From Burkholderiales bacterium UBA2647 (GTDB lineage: Bacteria > Pseudomonadota > Gammaproteobacteria > Burkholderiales > Burkholderiaceae_E), in assembly GCA_002359635.1 (NCBI GenBank), contig DENJ01000042.1, positions 1 to 52,024 of the forward strand: 52,024 nt of DNA, given 5' to 3'. This document shows positions 1 to 6,529 of this stretch, piece by piece; the stretch's first letter is position 1, and every line of letters starts with the position of its first letter. A program made the translations under genes and the position numbers. The notes beneath the pieces are model-generated. The model saw only the letters and a list, made by a program, of their open reading frames with translations, ran no database searches and had not been told where the DNA came from.

Positions 1-35
1 TCAGGGTTTCGAAAGATTATAGATTATCCATTATA

Positions 36-57
36 TTATATAATATATATTATATAA
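36..57. repeat. 22-bp perfect AT-only palindrome
   Basis: Positions 36-57 read identically on both strands and contain only A and T. A second, 16-bp perfect palindrome (32-47) overlaps it. The element ends about 60 bp before the first gene. It could be an operator, a cruciform-prone site or a promoter region. No T-run or GC stem supports a terminator. Its function is unknown. Confidence 0.5.
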
Positions 58-119
58 AGATGTCGTTGATAGAAACATGCTTATGACATTTACCGGTGCA
101 GTCGCGTCAAAAGGCGGTC

Positions 120-1013
120 ATGATGGATAAAGTGCTTGGCTTTATTGGCTTGGGTGCGATGGGCAGCAAGATGATCAAGCATTTGCCCAACGACAGGCAG
201 CGCATCTTGTTCGATGTGGACCTTGAACGCTGCCAAGCTGTTGCTGAAACCCTCGCAGGTGAGGTCTTGGTCGCACAAAGTTTAGATGGTTTTGCAAGCG
301 CGCAAATCGTGATGTTGATGCTTCCTGATAGCGCCGCGGTTGATGCAGTTGTTCTAGGTCGGGAGGGCTCGCCAGGACTGATTCATCACCTTGCCCCCGG
401 GGCCTTGTTGATCGATATGGGTTCGAGTCAACCGCTAAACAGCCAGACTATCGCGGCAAAGGCTCAAGAGCGGGGTATTGCCTTCTTGGATGCACCGGTA
501 TCGGGCGGGACGGTTGGTGCCGAGAAGGCAAGCCTTGCCATCATGGTAGGGGGACATGCTCACGATCTTGAACGTGTCAGCGGATTGCTTGCTTGCATGG
601 GCTCTCAGGTGACTCATGTCGGCACGCACGGCGCGGGCCACGCACTCAAGGGTCTCAACAATCTTCTTGCTGCCACCATTTTCGCGGCAACAAGCGAAGT
701 CTTTACCGCTGGCGAGCGCTTTGGGCTTGATCCCGCCGTGATGCACCGGGTGATCAATGCTTCGAGTGGCGGCAGCTTTGTCACCGAGACGATCTGGCCA
801 CGCTCGGTCTTGCCAAAGACTTGGAACTTTGGTTTTGCTTTGGCCCTGATGCATAAGGATGTGGGCATTGGCATGTCCCTCGTTAGAGCGGCAGGGGTTA
901 AAGCTAGCTTGCTTGAGCAAAGTGCAGCCCTTTGGGACGAAGCCAGGCAAGAAGCAGCAGGCAATGCCGATCTGTCTGACTATGCTCGGCTGTTGATGCG
1001 CGAAAAATCTTGA
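120..1013 (+). CDS. NAD(P)-dependent 3-hydroxyisobutyrate dehydrogenase-like oxidoreductase
   Basis: Beta-hydroxyacid dehydrogenase family, about 297 aa, cytoplasmic. These enzymes oxidise 3-hydroxyisobutyrate, tartronate semialdehyde or related acids with NAD(P). The N-terminal Rossmann motif GLGAMGSKM, the substrate-binding stretch DAPVSGGTVGAEK and the catalytic-lysine helix GAGHALKGLNN (Lys near residue 176) are all present. A GTG at 96 would add eight residues. I prefer the tandem ATGs at 120/123 because AAAGGCGG lies just upstream and the Rossmann strand follows at once. The exact substrate cannot be told. No catabolic partner gene is adjacent; the next gene is a stress protein. Confidence 0.85.
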   Translation: MMDKVLGFIGLGAMGSKMIKHLPNDRQRILFDVDLERCQAVAETLAGEVLVAQSLDGFASAQIVMLMLPDSAAVDAVVLGREGSPGLIHHLAPGALLIDMGSSQPLNSQTIAAKAQERGIAFLDAPVSGGTVGAEKASLAIMVGGHAHDLERVSGLLACMGSQVTHVGTHGAGHALKGLNNLLAATIFAATSEVFTAGERFGLDPAVMHRVINASSGGSFVTETIWPRSVLPKTWNFGFALALMHKDVGIGMSLVRAAGVKASLLEQSAALWDEARQEAAGNADLSDYARLLMREKS

Positions 1014-1086
1014 TCTTTCTTAAAAGTCTTTCATACTGCGGATTCGAAGAAGGCGGATAGCCTCAGACCACGGTGCTTTTGTTGAG

Positions 1087-1104
1087 GACCTCGAAAAATT
1101 GAGG
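1087..1104 (+). promoter_or_regulatory. Small hairpin in the usp 5' leader
   Basis: CCTCGA and TTGAGG (1089-1094, 1099-1104) can pair around AAAA about 30 bases upstream of the usp ATG. The left arm also belongs to the overlapping palindrome GAGGACCTC. It may affect leader stability or mark an operator. This is weak evidence from sequence alone. Confidence 0.25.
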
Positions 1105-1132
1105 GCTTCGAAAACACAGAAGGGAGACCAAG

Positions 1133-1570
1133 ATGTTTCAACGTATTTTGCTCGCCTATGATGGGAGCGCTGCTTCACAGCGCGCACTGATCGATTCGGA
1201 TGCCGTTGCGAAAATGACCGGTGCACGCGTGCATTTGGTGGCGGTGGTACCTGAGCCAACCGCCCATCTTGCTTTTGAAGCCGGCATGCTCGATATGCCA
1301 GACCCTGCGGAGCAGCGGGGGCATGCCAAGCGTAGGCTTGATAGTGGCATGACCTTGCTGCGAGATCATGGCTTTGAGGTAAGCGGCGAGGTCTTGTTGG
1401 GCGATCCTGTTGAACAAATTGCCGATGCGGCAGAACGCATTGGCGCTCAGTTGATTGTGGTCGGCCATCATCGCAATCGTGGCTGGCTGGAACGCTGGTG
1501 GAATAGCCCGATTTCTGCCGCCCTGATTGAGCGTGCGCATTGCAGCGTGCTCGTGTCCATTCACGACTGA
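1133..1570 (+). CDS. Universal stress protein, UspA family
   Basis: Single Usp domain of 145 aa, the usual length, starting with the typical strand FQRILLAYDGSAASQRAL. Usp proteins are small cytoplasmic dimers that respond to stress or starvation; some bind ATP. The C-terminal nucleotide loop begins VVGHHRNRGWLERWW and ends SVLVSIHD. The usual G-x2-G-x9-G spacing is not intact, because Arg/His residues replace the second glycine region, so ATP binding is doubtful. A good ribosome site, AAGGGAG, precedes the ATG by 6-7 bases. The gene is transcribed alone and faces the DUF4019 gene tail to tail. Confidence 0.9.
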   Translation: MFQRILLAYDGSAASQRALIDSDAVAKMTGARVHLVAVVPEPTAHLAFEAGMLDMPDPAEQRGHAKRRLDSGMTLLRDHGFEVSGEVLLGDPVEQIADAAERIGAQLIVVGHHRNRGWLERWWNSPISAALIERAHCSVLVSIHD

Positions 1571-1651
1571 ACCGGCAGGCGTTACAGAACAAATGTCTGT
1601 ATCGGACTTGCTGGCGATCTTAACGCGTTCGGGAAGCGCTTTGATGCAAGA

Positions 1652-2158
1652 TCAGCGAGGCCTTACGAAGTAGCCGATACAGCGCCATTGTTGCAATTCT
1701 TCACGATACATCACCAACATCTCGGTGATGGGCTCGATGGCGATATCTGTTTCAAAATTGATAATAATATAATCGCCAACTGGCCCTTTGGGCAAATCTT
1801 TGGCTGCACGGCTTAATCCAGGACGTCGTGCTTTGATCTCACCCAAAGGGTCACGCGCAGCGCCGGCAAGACGTACCCAAACGTCGCGATCCACAGAGGC
1901 TTTAAAGTGATGCGCTGCCTGATCCCAAGCCTGAGCATAGTCACGCTGATCCATGAGGCTGAGAAATTGTTCTGCGGCCTTAAGCGCAAGCTGCAATGCC
2001 TCGGGATTGGGATGCTGGGGTACCGATTGTGTGGCCTTGCTCGCAGCTTTGGGATTCGTGTCAGCCTGTGGTTGTACCGCTCGCGCAGGGCTGGCAGGCA
2101 CGAGGCATAACGCGCATATCAACCCCAAAGCGGCGTTCAGGACAAACCTTGCCCTCAT
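1652..2158 (-). CDS. DUF4019-like secreted protein
   Basis: 168 aa from the ATG whose A is shared with the terC stop (TGATG); a TTG one codon earlier is also possible. The N-terminus RARFVLNAALGLICALCLV followed by SPARA is a Sec signal peptide, so the product is probably periplasmic. A Gln/Thr/Ala linker leads into a roughly 110-residue domain with the DUF4019 pattern: alpha-helical AAEQFLSLMDQRDYAQAWD, then DRDVWV and a strand-rich end (YIIINFETDI, MVMYREELQQWRCIGYFV). The family's role is unknown. Translational coupling to terC suggests a joint role at the envelope. Confidence 0.75.
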   Translation of the reverse strand: MRARFVLNAALGLICALCLVPASPARAVQPQADTNPKAASKATQSVPQHPNPEALQLALKAAEQFLSLMDQRDYAQAWDQAAHHFKASVDRDVWVRLAGAARDPLGEIKARRPGLSRAAKDLPKGPVGDYIIINFETDIAIEPITEMLVMYREELQQWRCIGYFVRPR

Positions 2159-2883
2159 CAACGGGCTGTCTCCGTCTCCATCGCAACTTGCTCCAAGCGA
2201 TCTTTGGCGCGCTTGCGCGTCGCAAGCCAGCCCAGACCAAGCACACCGGCAATGGCTGCCAGGTAGATCAATCCCCGAATGGTTTTTTGAACCATATCGT
2301 CACCATCGACATAAGCATCCAGTAAGGGCTCATTAATAACCATATGGGCAGCGGTGTAGGCAAGTACCGCCGCACCAAGTTGGATGATGGCCGGGAAGCG
2401 TTCGACCAATTTCAGCACCAGCGTACTGCCAAAAATAACAATCGGGATACTGATCAGCAAACCGAGGACCACCAGGTCGAAAGCGCCCTTGGAAGCTCCA
2501 GCAACCCCGAGCACATTATCGATTCCCATGAGCGCATCGGCAATCACGATGGTTTTCATGGCACCCCAAAATGTGGTTGCCCCTGCTTCGTCGTGACCGT
2601 CATGATCAGTGTCGGTCAGCAGCTTATAGGCAATCCACAGCAGGCCCAGACCGCCGACAAGCATCAAGCCAGGGATCTTTAGTAACCAGACCACGCCAAG
2701 CGTCATTGCAGAACGCACGACAATGGCGCCGACCGTACCCCAAAGAATCGCCTTGCGCTGCAGATGGGCAGGCAGGTTACGGGCGGCCAAGGCGATGACG
2801 ATGGCGTTGTCACCTGCGAGTACCAAGTCAATCAAGATGATCGCCGCCAGGGCAGACCACCATGGCATTGAGAACATTTCCAT
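2158..2883 (-). CDS. TerC family integral membrane protein (YjbE/Alx-like)
   Basis: 241 aa with about seven hydrophobic helices. The family hallmark DLVLAGDNAIVIALAARNLP (residues about 19-38) and the second acidic motif ADALMGIDNVLGVAG carry the conserved intramembrane Asp/Asn residues. Members are linked to manganese or other metal export and to tellurite resistance; which one applies here is inference. GAAGGA sits 9 bases before the ATG. The stop overlaps the start of the DUF4019 gene, so the two are co-translated. The 200-base leader contains a hairpin and a short ORF described separately. Confidence 0.9.
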   Translation of the reverse strand: MEMFSMPWWSALAAIILIDLVLAGDNAIVIALAARNLPAHLQRKAILWGTVGAIVVRSAMTLGVVWLLKIPGLMLVGGLGLLWIAYKLLTDTDHDGHDEAGATTFWGAMKTIVIADALMGIDNVLGVAGASKGAFDLVVLGLLISIPIVIFGSTLVLKLVERFPAIIQLGAAVLAYTAAHMVINEPLLDAYVDGDDMVQKTIRGLIYLAAIAGVLGLGWLATRKRAKDRLEQVAMETETAR

Positions 2884-2888
2884 GCTTG

Positions 2889-2951
2889 TTATCCTTCAAA
2901 GAGACGGCGATTAGACATGAAAGCGAAAACCCGGTCAAAGCCATGGGTCAT
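2889..2951 (-). CDS. Possible 20-codon leader ORF upstream of terC
   Basis: An ATG at 2951 opens a 20-codon frame that starts MTHGFDRVF and ends RRLFEG, with TAA at 2891-2889, only five bases before the terC ATG. The terC ribosome site GAAGGA forms its last codons, so translating it would control access to that site. It has no good Shine-Dalgarno of its own, and its ATG lies at the edge of the hairpin at 2946-2963. It may be a regulatory leader peptide or chance. Conservation across related terC leaders would tell. Confidence 0.35.
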   Translation of the reverse strand: MTHGFDRVFAFMSNRRLFEG

Positions 2952-2963
2952 GTTGCGCTGACC
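2946..2963 (-). promoter_or_regulatory. Hairpin in terC leader with two alternative partners
   Basis: In the terC mRNA, GGTCA (2963-2959) pairs perfectly with TGACC (2950-2946) across an 8-base loop, covering the start of the leader ORF. The same GGTCA could instead pair with a second TGACC (2937-2933). Mutually exclusive partners are typical of riboswitches and attenuators. TerC genes are often controlled by the yybP-ykoY manganese riboswitch, but I do not see its GGGGAGUA core here, so this would be a different element or a variant. Confidence 0.4.
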
Positions 2964-3095
2964 AAGCCGCCGACCCGTCGCTCGAGTCGTGCATAGGGGT
3001 ATTCGGGATATTCAGCGGGCGATTTCGCCTTTCAGATCACACTTGAGTTATTCAGCGACACGATTGGCGGCGCAAGCTGCGAAAGGAATGCATCC

Positions 3096-3686
3096 GTGGG
3101 ACTTTTTGAAAGTATGAAGCAAGGTGACGCGCTCATGCAGATGTTTGCCGGCAACGATAATCCCGCTGCTGAGCAGTTTCTAAGTGACGCCGAGGTGAAT
3201 GCAATGCGTGGACGACTTGCCTTTCGCGAATCCTTAAAGGCCTTTGTCCGGGGCCGCGTGGTTGCCAAAGGTGCCGGCTTATGGGTGCTGACATCCGAGG
3301 CAATCCTGATTTTTGGCGAGGCAGCCTATCCCTACCGAATGCCTTTTTCAGCGATCGAGTCGATGGTGGCCGAAGCGGGGCAGTATGGTCTGACACTAAG
3401 GCTCCGGTTCAAAGGTGCAAGCTATGCTGTCTTTGGCGTGAGTATGCGCATGGGTGTGGCTTTTGCACGCATGCTTTCGCGCGCCAGTGGCGTCCACCCG
3501 CAAGGGCTTGAACAGCGATTGAGTGCTGACGATATCGACAGCGTACTTCATCGGTTTAAGGACGCTGCCTTTAGGGTGGACCCCGTCGGCACACTTATCG
3601 AGCAACACCCTGAGCTTTGGAAGCAGTGGCTTGCCCAGAGCGCCGAACAAGGGATGTTGTTGGTGGACGAATATCCAAGCGCATAA
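3096..3686 (+). CDS. Unknown cytoplasmic protein, possibly PH-like domain
   Basis: 196 aa from a GTG with GAAAGGA nine bases upstream; later ATGs at 3114 and 3135 are possible. The N-terminal 50 residues are helical (FESMKQGDALMQMFAGND). A beta-rich centre follows, GRVVAKGAGLWVLTSEAILIF, then MPFSAIESMVAEAGQYG and LTLRLRFKGASYAVFGVS. This resembles the strand order of bacterial PH-like (YdbT/bPH) domains, but no diagnostic motif is present. The C-terminal 70 residues are helical. It has no signal peptide or membrane segment. I do not recognise the family, and the neighbours (terC, LysR) give no functional clue. Confidence 0.6.
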   Translation: MGLFESMKQGDALMQMFAGNDNPAAEQFLSDAEVNAMRGRLAFRESLKAFVRGRVVAKGAGLWVLTSEAILIFGEAAYPYRMPFSAIESMVAEAGQYGLTLRLRFKGASYAVFGVSMRMGVAFARMLSRASGVHPQGLEQRLSADDIDSVLHRFKDAAFRVDPVGTLIEQHPELWKQWLAQSAEQGMLLVDEYPSA

Positions 3687-3701
3687 GAATTGCCCAAGGG
3701 C

Positions 3702-3719
3702 GGCCAGCCTACGGCGGCC
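3702..3719. terminator. Possible bidirectional terminator hairpin
   Basis: GGCC-A-GCC (3702-3709) can fold on GGCGGCC (3713-3719) around TAC: seven G:C pairs with one bulged A. A TTTT run lies about 10 bases downstream on the plus strand. It sits between two convergent genes. The T-run is displaced, so this is only a candidate. Confidence 0.35.
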
Positions 3720-3754
3720 TGACGAGGGTTTTAGACTGCGCCGTGTAATTTCTT

Positions 3755-4708
3755 CTAAGTTGCCGTCAGCCTGGCGATATCACGAAAGCATTGGCGCACA
3801 TAACGATGAACGCTCTGATGCTCGCTCCGGTGATGCCACAGCATGTCAACATGAGGTGAAGGCAGTCGCAGGGGCAACTGGGTGCTGAAAATCTTTTCTG
3901 CGATCCCGCTTGAGGCAATGAAGTGGGTGGGCAGCACGGTGAGCAAGTCGGTCGACAGCACCACTTGGCCTGCGGTGAAAAACTGGTTCACCGTGAGCAC
4001 CACCTGACGTTTGCGGCCGATTGCTTCGAGCGCCTCGTCGACAAAGCCATAGGGGCGACCTGAAAAGCTTACGAGCAGGTGTTCAGCCGCGCAGTAGCGG
4101 TCTAAACTCAGTGGCGTACCCGCCAAGGGATGGTCGGGTCTCATGACGCAGACATAGTCGCCTTCGTAGAGACGACGGCTCCGAAAGGCCTCGGCCGCAT
4201 GACTTTGGTCTGCCTGGGTACTGATGGCTTCAGCTTCGACCGCGGGAAAGTAGCCAAGTGCAAGATCGAGTTCGCCTGATGCAAGTAACTCCCTTGGATC
4301 ACGCGAGAACAGGGTCCGGACGCGCCAAGACAGCCCCGGTGCTTCCTGACGTGTCTTTCGCATCAGTGCGGGGATGAGCAAGGTGGCGGTTGAATCGGCC
4401 ATCGCAAGCGTGATGGTGTCGCTGCACAGACGAGGATCAAAGCCTTGATCGGGTTCCAGCGTTTGCCGAAGTTGCGCGAGCGCTGCTTCAATACTTGGCC
4501 ACAGTTGCAGGGCTTTCATGCTCGGTTTCACGCCATAGCCTTCTCGGATGAATAAAGGATCATCAAAGGCATCCCTGAGACGCGCTAAAGCATTACTCAC
4601 CGCGGGCTGGCTCATTGCCAAAACTGCTGCGGCGCGTGTCAGTTTCCCCTCGAGCATCACTGCTTCGAAGACGCGAAGCAAATTCAAGTCAAACGTTCGG
4701 AAGTTCAT
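3755..4708 (-). CDS. LysR-type transcriptional regulator (NodD/LeuO-like subgroup)
   Basis: 317 aa. The N-terminal winged helix-turn-helix is clear: FDLNLLRVFEAVMLEGKLTR, then AAAVLAMSQPAVSNALARLR and DDPLFIREGYGVKP. The opening F-D-L-N-L-L-x-V-F is characteristic of the NodD/LeuO/SyrM branch. The remaining 220 residues form the effector-binding domain. The gene diverges from a small gene and lies head to head with the MFS-molybdoenzyme operon beyond it. It is therefore a plausible regulator of that operon, though this is inferred from position only. The effector is unknown. Confidence 0.9.
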   Translation of the reverse strand: MNFRTFDLNLLRVFEAVMLEGKLTRAAAVLAMSQPAVSNALARLRDAFDDPLFIREGYGVKPSMKALQLWPSIEAALAQLRQTLEPDQGFDPRLCSDTITLAMADSTATLLIPALMRKTRQEAPGLSWRVRTLFSRDPRELLASGELDLALGYFPAVEAEAISTQADQSHAAEAFRSRRLYEGDYVCVMRPDHPLAGTPLSLDRYCAAEHLLVSFSGRPYGFVDEALEAIGRKRQVVLTVNQFFTAGQVVLSTDLLTVLPTHFIASSGIAEKIFSTQLPLRLPSPHVDMLWHHRSEHQSVHRYVRQCFRDIARLTAT

Positions 4709-4737
4709 TATGAAGCCGACTAAAATATAAATTTAAT

Positions 4738-4752
4738 GAATAGTTACCATTC
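4738..4752. promoter_or_regulatory. Candidate LysR-box in divergent promoter region
   Basis: GAAT-N7-ATTC (4738-4741 and 4749-4752), 30 bp upstream of the LysR gene and 106 bp before the small divergent gene, has the size of a LysR operator (T-N11-A). The surrounding 80 bp are strikingly AT-rich compared with the genes, as expected for promoters. There is no direct evidence of binding. Confidence 0.3.
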
Positions 4753-4857
4753 TAATATATCACTTGAAATAATTGCTGCGGTGCCGCAATATGCTGCTTA
4801 CACAAAACGAGGCAAAGACCTCTCCTCCCTTTCTCGAAAGTCATTCAAGGAATCATC

Positions 4858-5103
4858 ATGGCAACGATTTCAATCCAGTCAGGCAGTTCAGTACTTCGCG
4901 GTTCAAGTCATCAAGGGCTCCAACGCGTTTCAGAGGCCTCAAGTCTTTTCATCCGTGTCTTTAACCGTATGGTTGCAGCCCAGGAAGCCGCGGCAATGCG
5001 TCGACTTGCTCGTTACCAGCACGCCTTATATCTTGATCTGCTCAGTCAGGACCATCGACTCGCCGAAGAGTTTCTTGCTGCCAAGTCCCGTCGCGAGGCC
5101 TAA
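4858..5103 (+). CDS. Small unknown protein, 81 aa
   Basis: A well-placed CAAGGA seven bases before the ATG, the divergent position next to a LysR gene and a strong hairpin just after the stop support a real gene. The first 20 residues are Ser/Gly/Gln-rich. The rest is amphipathic and helical, with VFNRMVAAQEAAAMRRLARY and the C-terminus DHRLAEEFLAAKSRREA. The Arg-rich C-terminal helix is faintly like DUF1127 small proteins, but the family consensus is not matched. It has no membrane segment. The product is probably a small cytoplasmic regulator or stress protein; the function is unknown. Confidence 0.6.
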   Translation: MATISIQSGSSVLRGSSHQGLQRVSEASSLFIRVFNRMVAAQEAAAMRRLARYQHALYLDLLSQDHRLAEEFLAAKSRREA

Positions 5104-5119
5104 AGCGGCGAGACCCGTC

Positions 5120-5144
5120 GCGGCGTTCCGAGGAATGCCGCTTT
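5120..5144 (+). terminator. Rho-independent terminator-like hairpin
   Basis: GCGGCGTTCC (5120-5129) pairs with GGAATGCCGC (5132-5141), including one G-T wobble, and TTT follows. It lies 17 bases after the stop of the small gene and about 100 bases before the MFS gene, so it probably separates the two transcripts. The T-run is short. Confidence 0.5.
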
Positions 5145-5240
5145 GGAATTTGCAGCACCCGGCAAGGGCTACCGGTGTTTTTAGCTTTCACTTAGCATCG
5201 GTGCTTTCACAGGAAGGCAAATTGCCCGTCAGGGGGATCC

Positions 5241-6464
5241 GTGGCCAAGCGGCAAGCGTCGATGGCCTATGTCGTGCTGGCAGTCTGCACTGGGCTAAAC
5301 ATTGTTTCTCGCGGCATTGCAGAAAGTTTTGCGGTTTTTTTGCTGCCCTTGAGTACGGCTTTCGGTGCGAGCCGTTCCGAAACAACGCTGGCCTATGCAG
5401 CATTTATGCTTGTTTTGGGGCTTTGTTCTCCACTTACGGGCTGGGCTGTTGATCGTTTCGGCCCCAAGCTCGTTTATCGGGTAGCGATCGCGCTTTGCGC
5501 AATGGCTTGCTTGTGCGCCTCAGTTGCGCCGAGCCTCGCCATGGTCTATGTATCGATTGGTTTGTTGTTGCCGTTTGGTGTTTCCGGCATGGGTACGATT
5601 GCTGCATCCAATCTGGTTAGTCGATGGTTTACGGCGGGACTTTCCAGCGCCATGGGTTTGCTTGCCGCCGCGCTGGGTACTGGGATATTGCTCTTTGCGC
5701 CGCTCTCGCAAGCTCTCATCGAGCGGCTCGGATGGCGCATGGCTTACGCCTCGCTTGCGGGATTGCTTGCGGTGATTTGGTTACTGCAATTTGTGCTGCC
5801 CTGGCAAACCATGAGCGCTGAGGCGGCGTCTAAGGCTGCACAAAACCCGCTTGAGCAGGGCAAAGGACTAAGCCTCGCTGCGTTGATGCAAGTTGCCTTG
5901 CGTGAACGATTATTCTGGGCTCTGTTTGGCGTCATGTTTGTGACCTCGGTGAGCACTTATGCAGTGACCGTGCAACTTGTGGCCTATCTGGTTTCAGCCG
6001 GTCTCGATCCGCTGCATGCCGCCTGGGTTTTTGGTGCAACAGGGCTCGCATCGATCGGCGGCATGCTTGCTGCAGGCCATTTGGCAAGGCGGTGGGGTGA
6101 GGTAGGTGTGGCCCGTGTTTCCTATTCGGCAACCGTTCTTGGTTTGCTTGCCTTGGCACTTTTCCAGCATTGGCCATCAATCGGGTTATTGATCGCTTAC
6201 GTTTTATTATTTGGAACCATGCAGGGATCCCGAGGTCCGCTTGTCGCGGTGCTTGCGGCCAGAGGCTTTGCGGGTGCTCATCAAAGCACGATGTATGGGC
6301 TCGTGCTTATCGGGATGGGCTTTGGTGGCGCCCTGGGATCATGGGCCTCGGCTGCGCTTTTTGATTGGCTTGAAAGCTACACACCGATGATGATCCTGTC
6401 TGCCCTGGCTGCCGTGTCGGGATATCTGATTTTTTGGCGCATGAAGGCTTGGAACGAGGCATGA
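5241..6464 (+). CDS. MFS transporter, monocarboxylate/oxalate-formate type
   Basis: 407 aa with 12 predicted membrane helices and a central cytoplasmic loop rich in Ala/Lys/Gln (around residues 190-210). After helix 2 it shows the MFS signature loop, D-R-F-G-P-K, in GWAVDRFGPKLVYR. Helix 1 (SRGIAESFAVFLLPL) and S-R-S-E-T-T-L-A-Y are as in the OFA/MCT branch that carries organic acids. GTG is preferred because AGGGGG lies six bases upstream. It is the first gene of a run with the molybdoenzyme, flavoprotein and amidase genes, and probably imports their substrate. Confidence 0.88.
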   Translation: MAKRQASMAYVVLAVCTGLNIVSRGIAESFAVFLLPLSTAFGASRSETTLAYAAFMLVLGLCSPLTGWAVDRFGPKLVYRVAIALCAMACLCASVAPSLAMVYVSIGLLLPFGVSGMGTIAASNLVSRWFTAGLSSAMGLLAAALGTGILLFAPLSQALIERLGWRMAYASLAGLLAVIWLLQFVLPWQTMSAEAASKAAQNPLEQGKGLSLAALMQVALRERLFWALFGVMFVTSVSTYAVTVQLVAYLVSAGLDPLHAAWVFGATGLASIGGMLAAGHLARRWGEVGVARVSYSATVLGLLALALFQHWPSIGLLIAYVLLFGTMQGSRGPLVAVLAARGFAGAHQSTMYGLVLIGMGFGGALGSWASAALFDWLESYTPMMILSALAAVSGYLIFWRMKAWNEA

Positions 6465-6529
6465 TGCGGGATGAATGTCGAGAACTGACAGCGTCGCGGC
6501 TAGGTTGATCGCGTGTTCGGAGGGTAAGC

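Noticed and set aside
435..950. 171-aa open frame opposite the dehydrogenase
   Set aside because: Antisense shadow of a clear beta-hydroxyacid dehydrogenase gene, without a ribosome site or domain.
2884..3060. yybP-ykoY manganese riboswitch upstream of terC
   Set aside because: Gene context fits, but the conserved GGGGAGUA and the second conserved loop are not seen; only a hairpin with alternative partners is supported. An RF00080 covariance search would settle it.
4736..5452. 238-aa open frame on the plus strand
   Set aside because: It runs out of frame through the small gene and the start of the MFS gene, has no ribosome site or recognisable domain, and conflicts with both better-supported genes.
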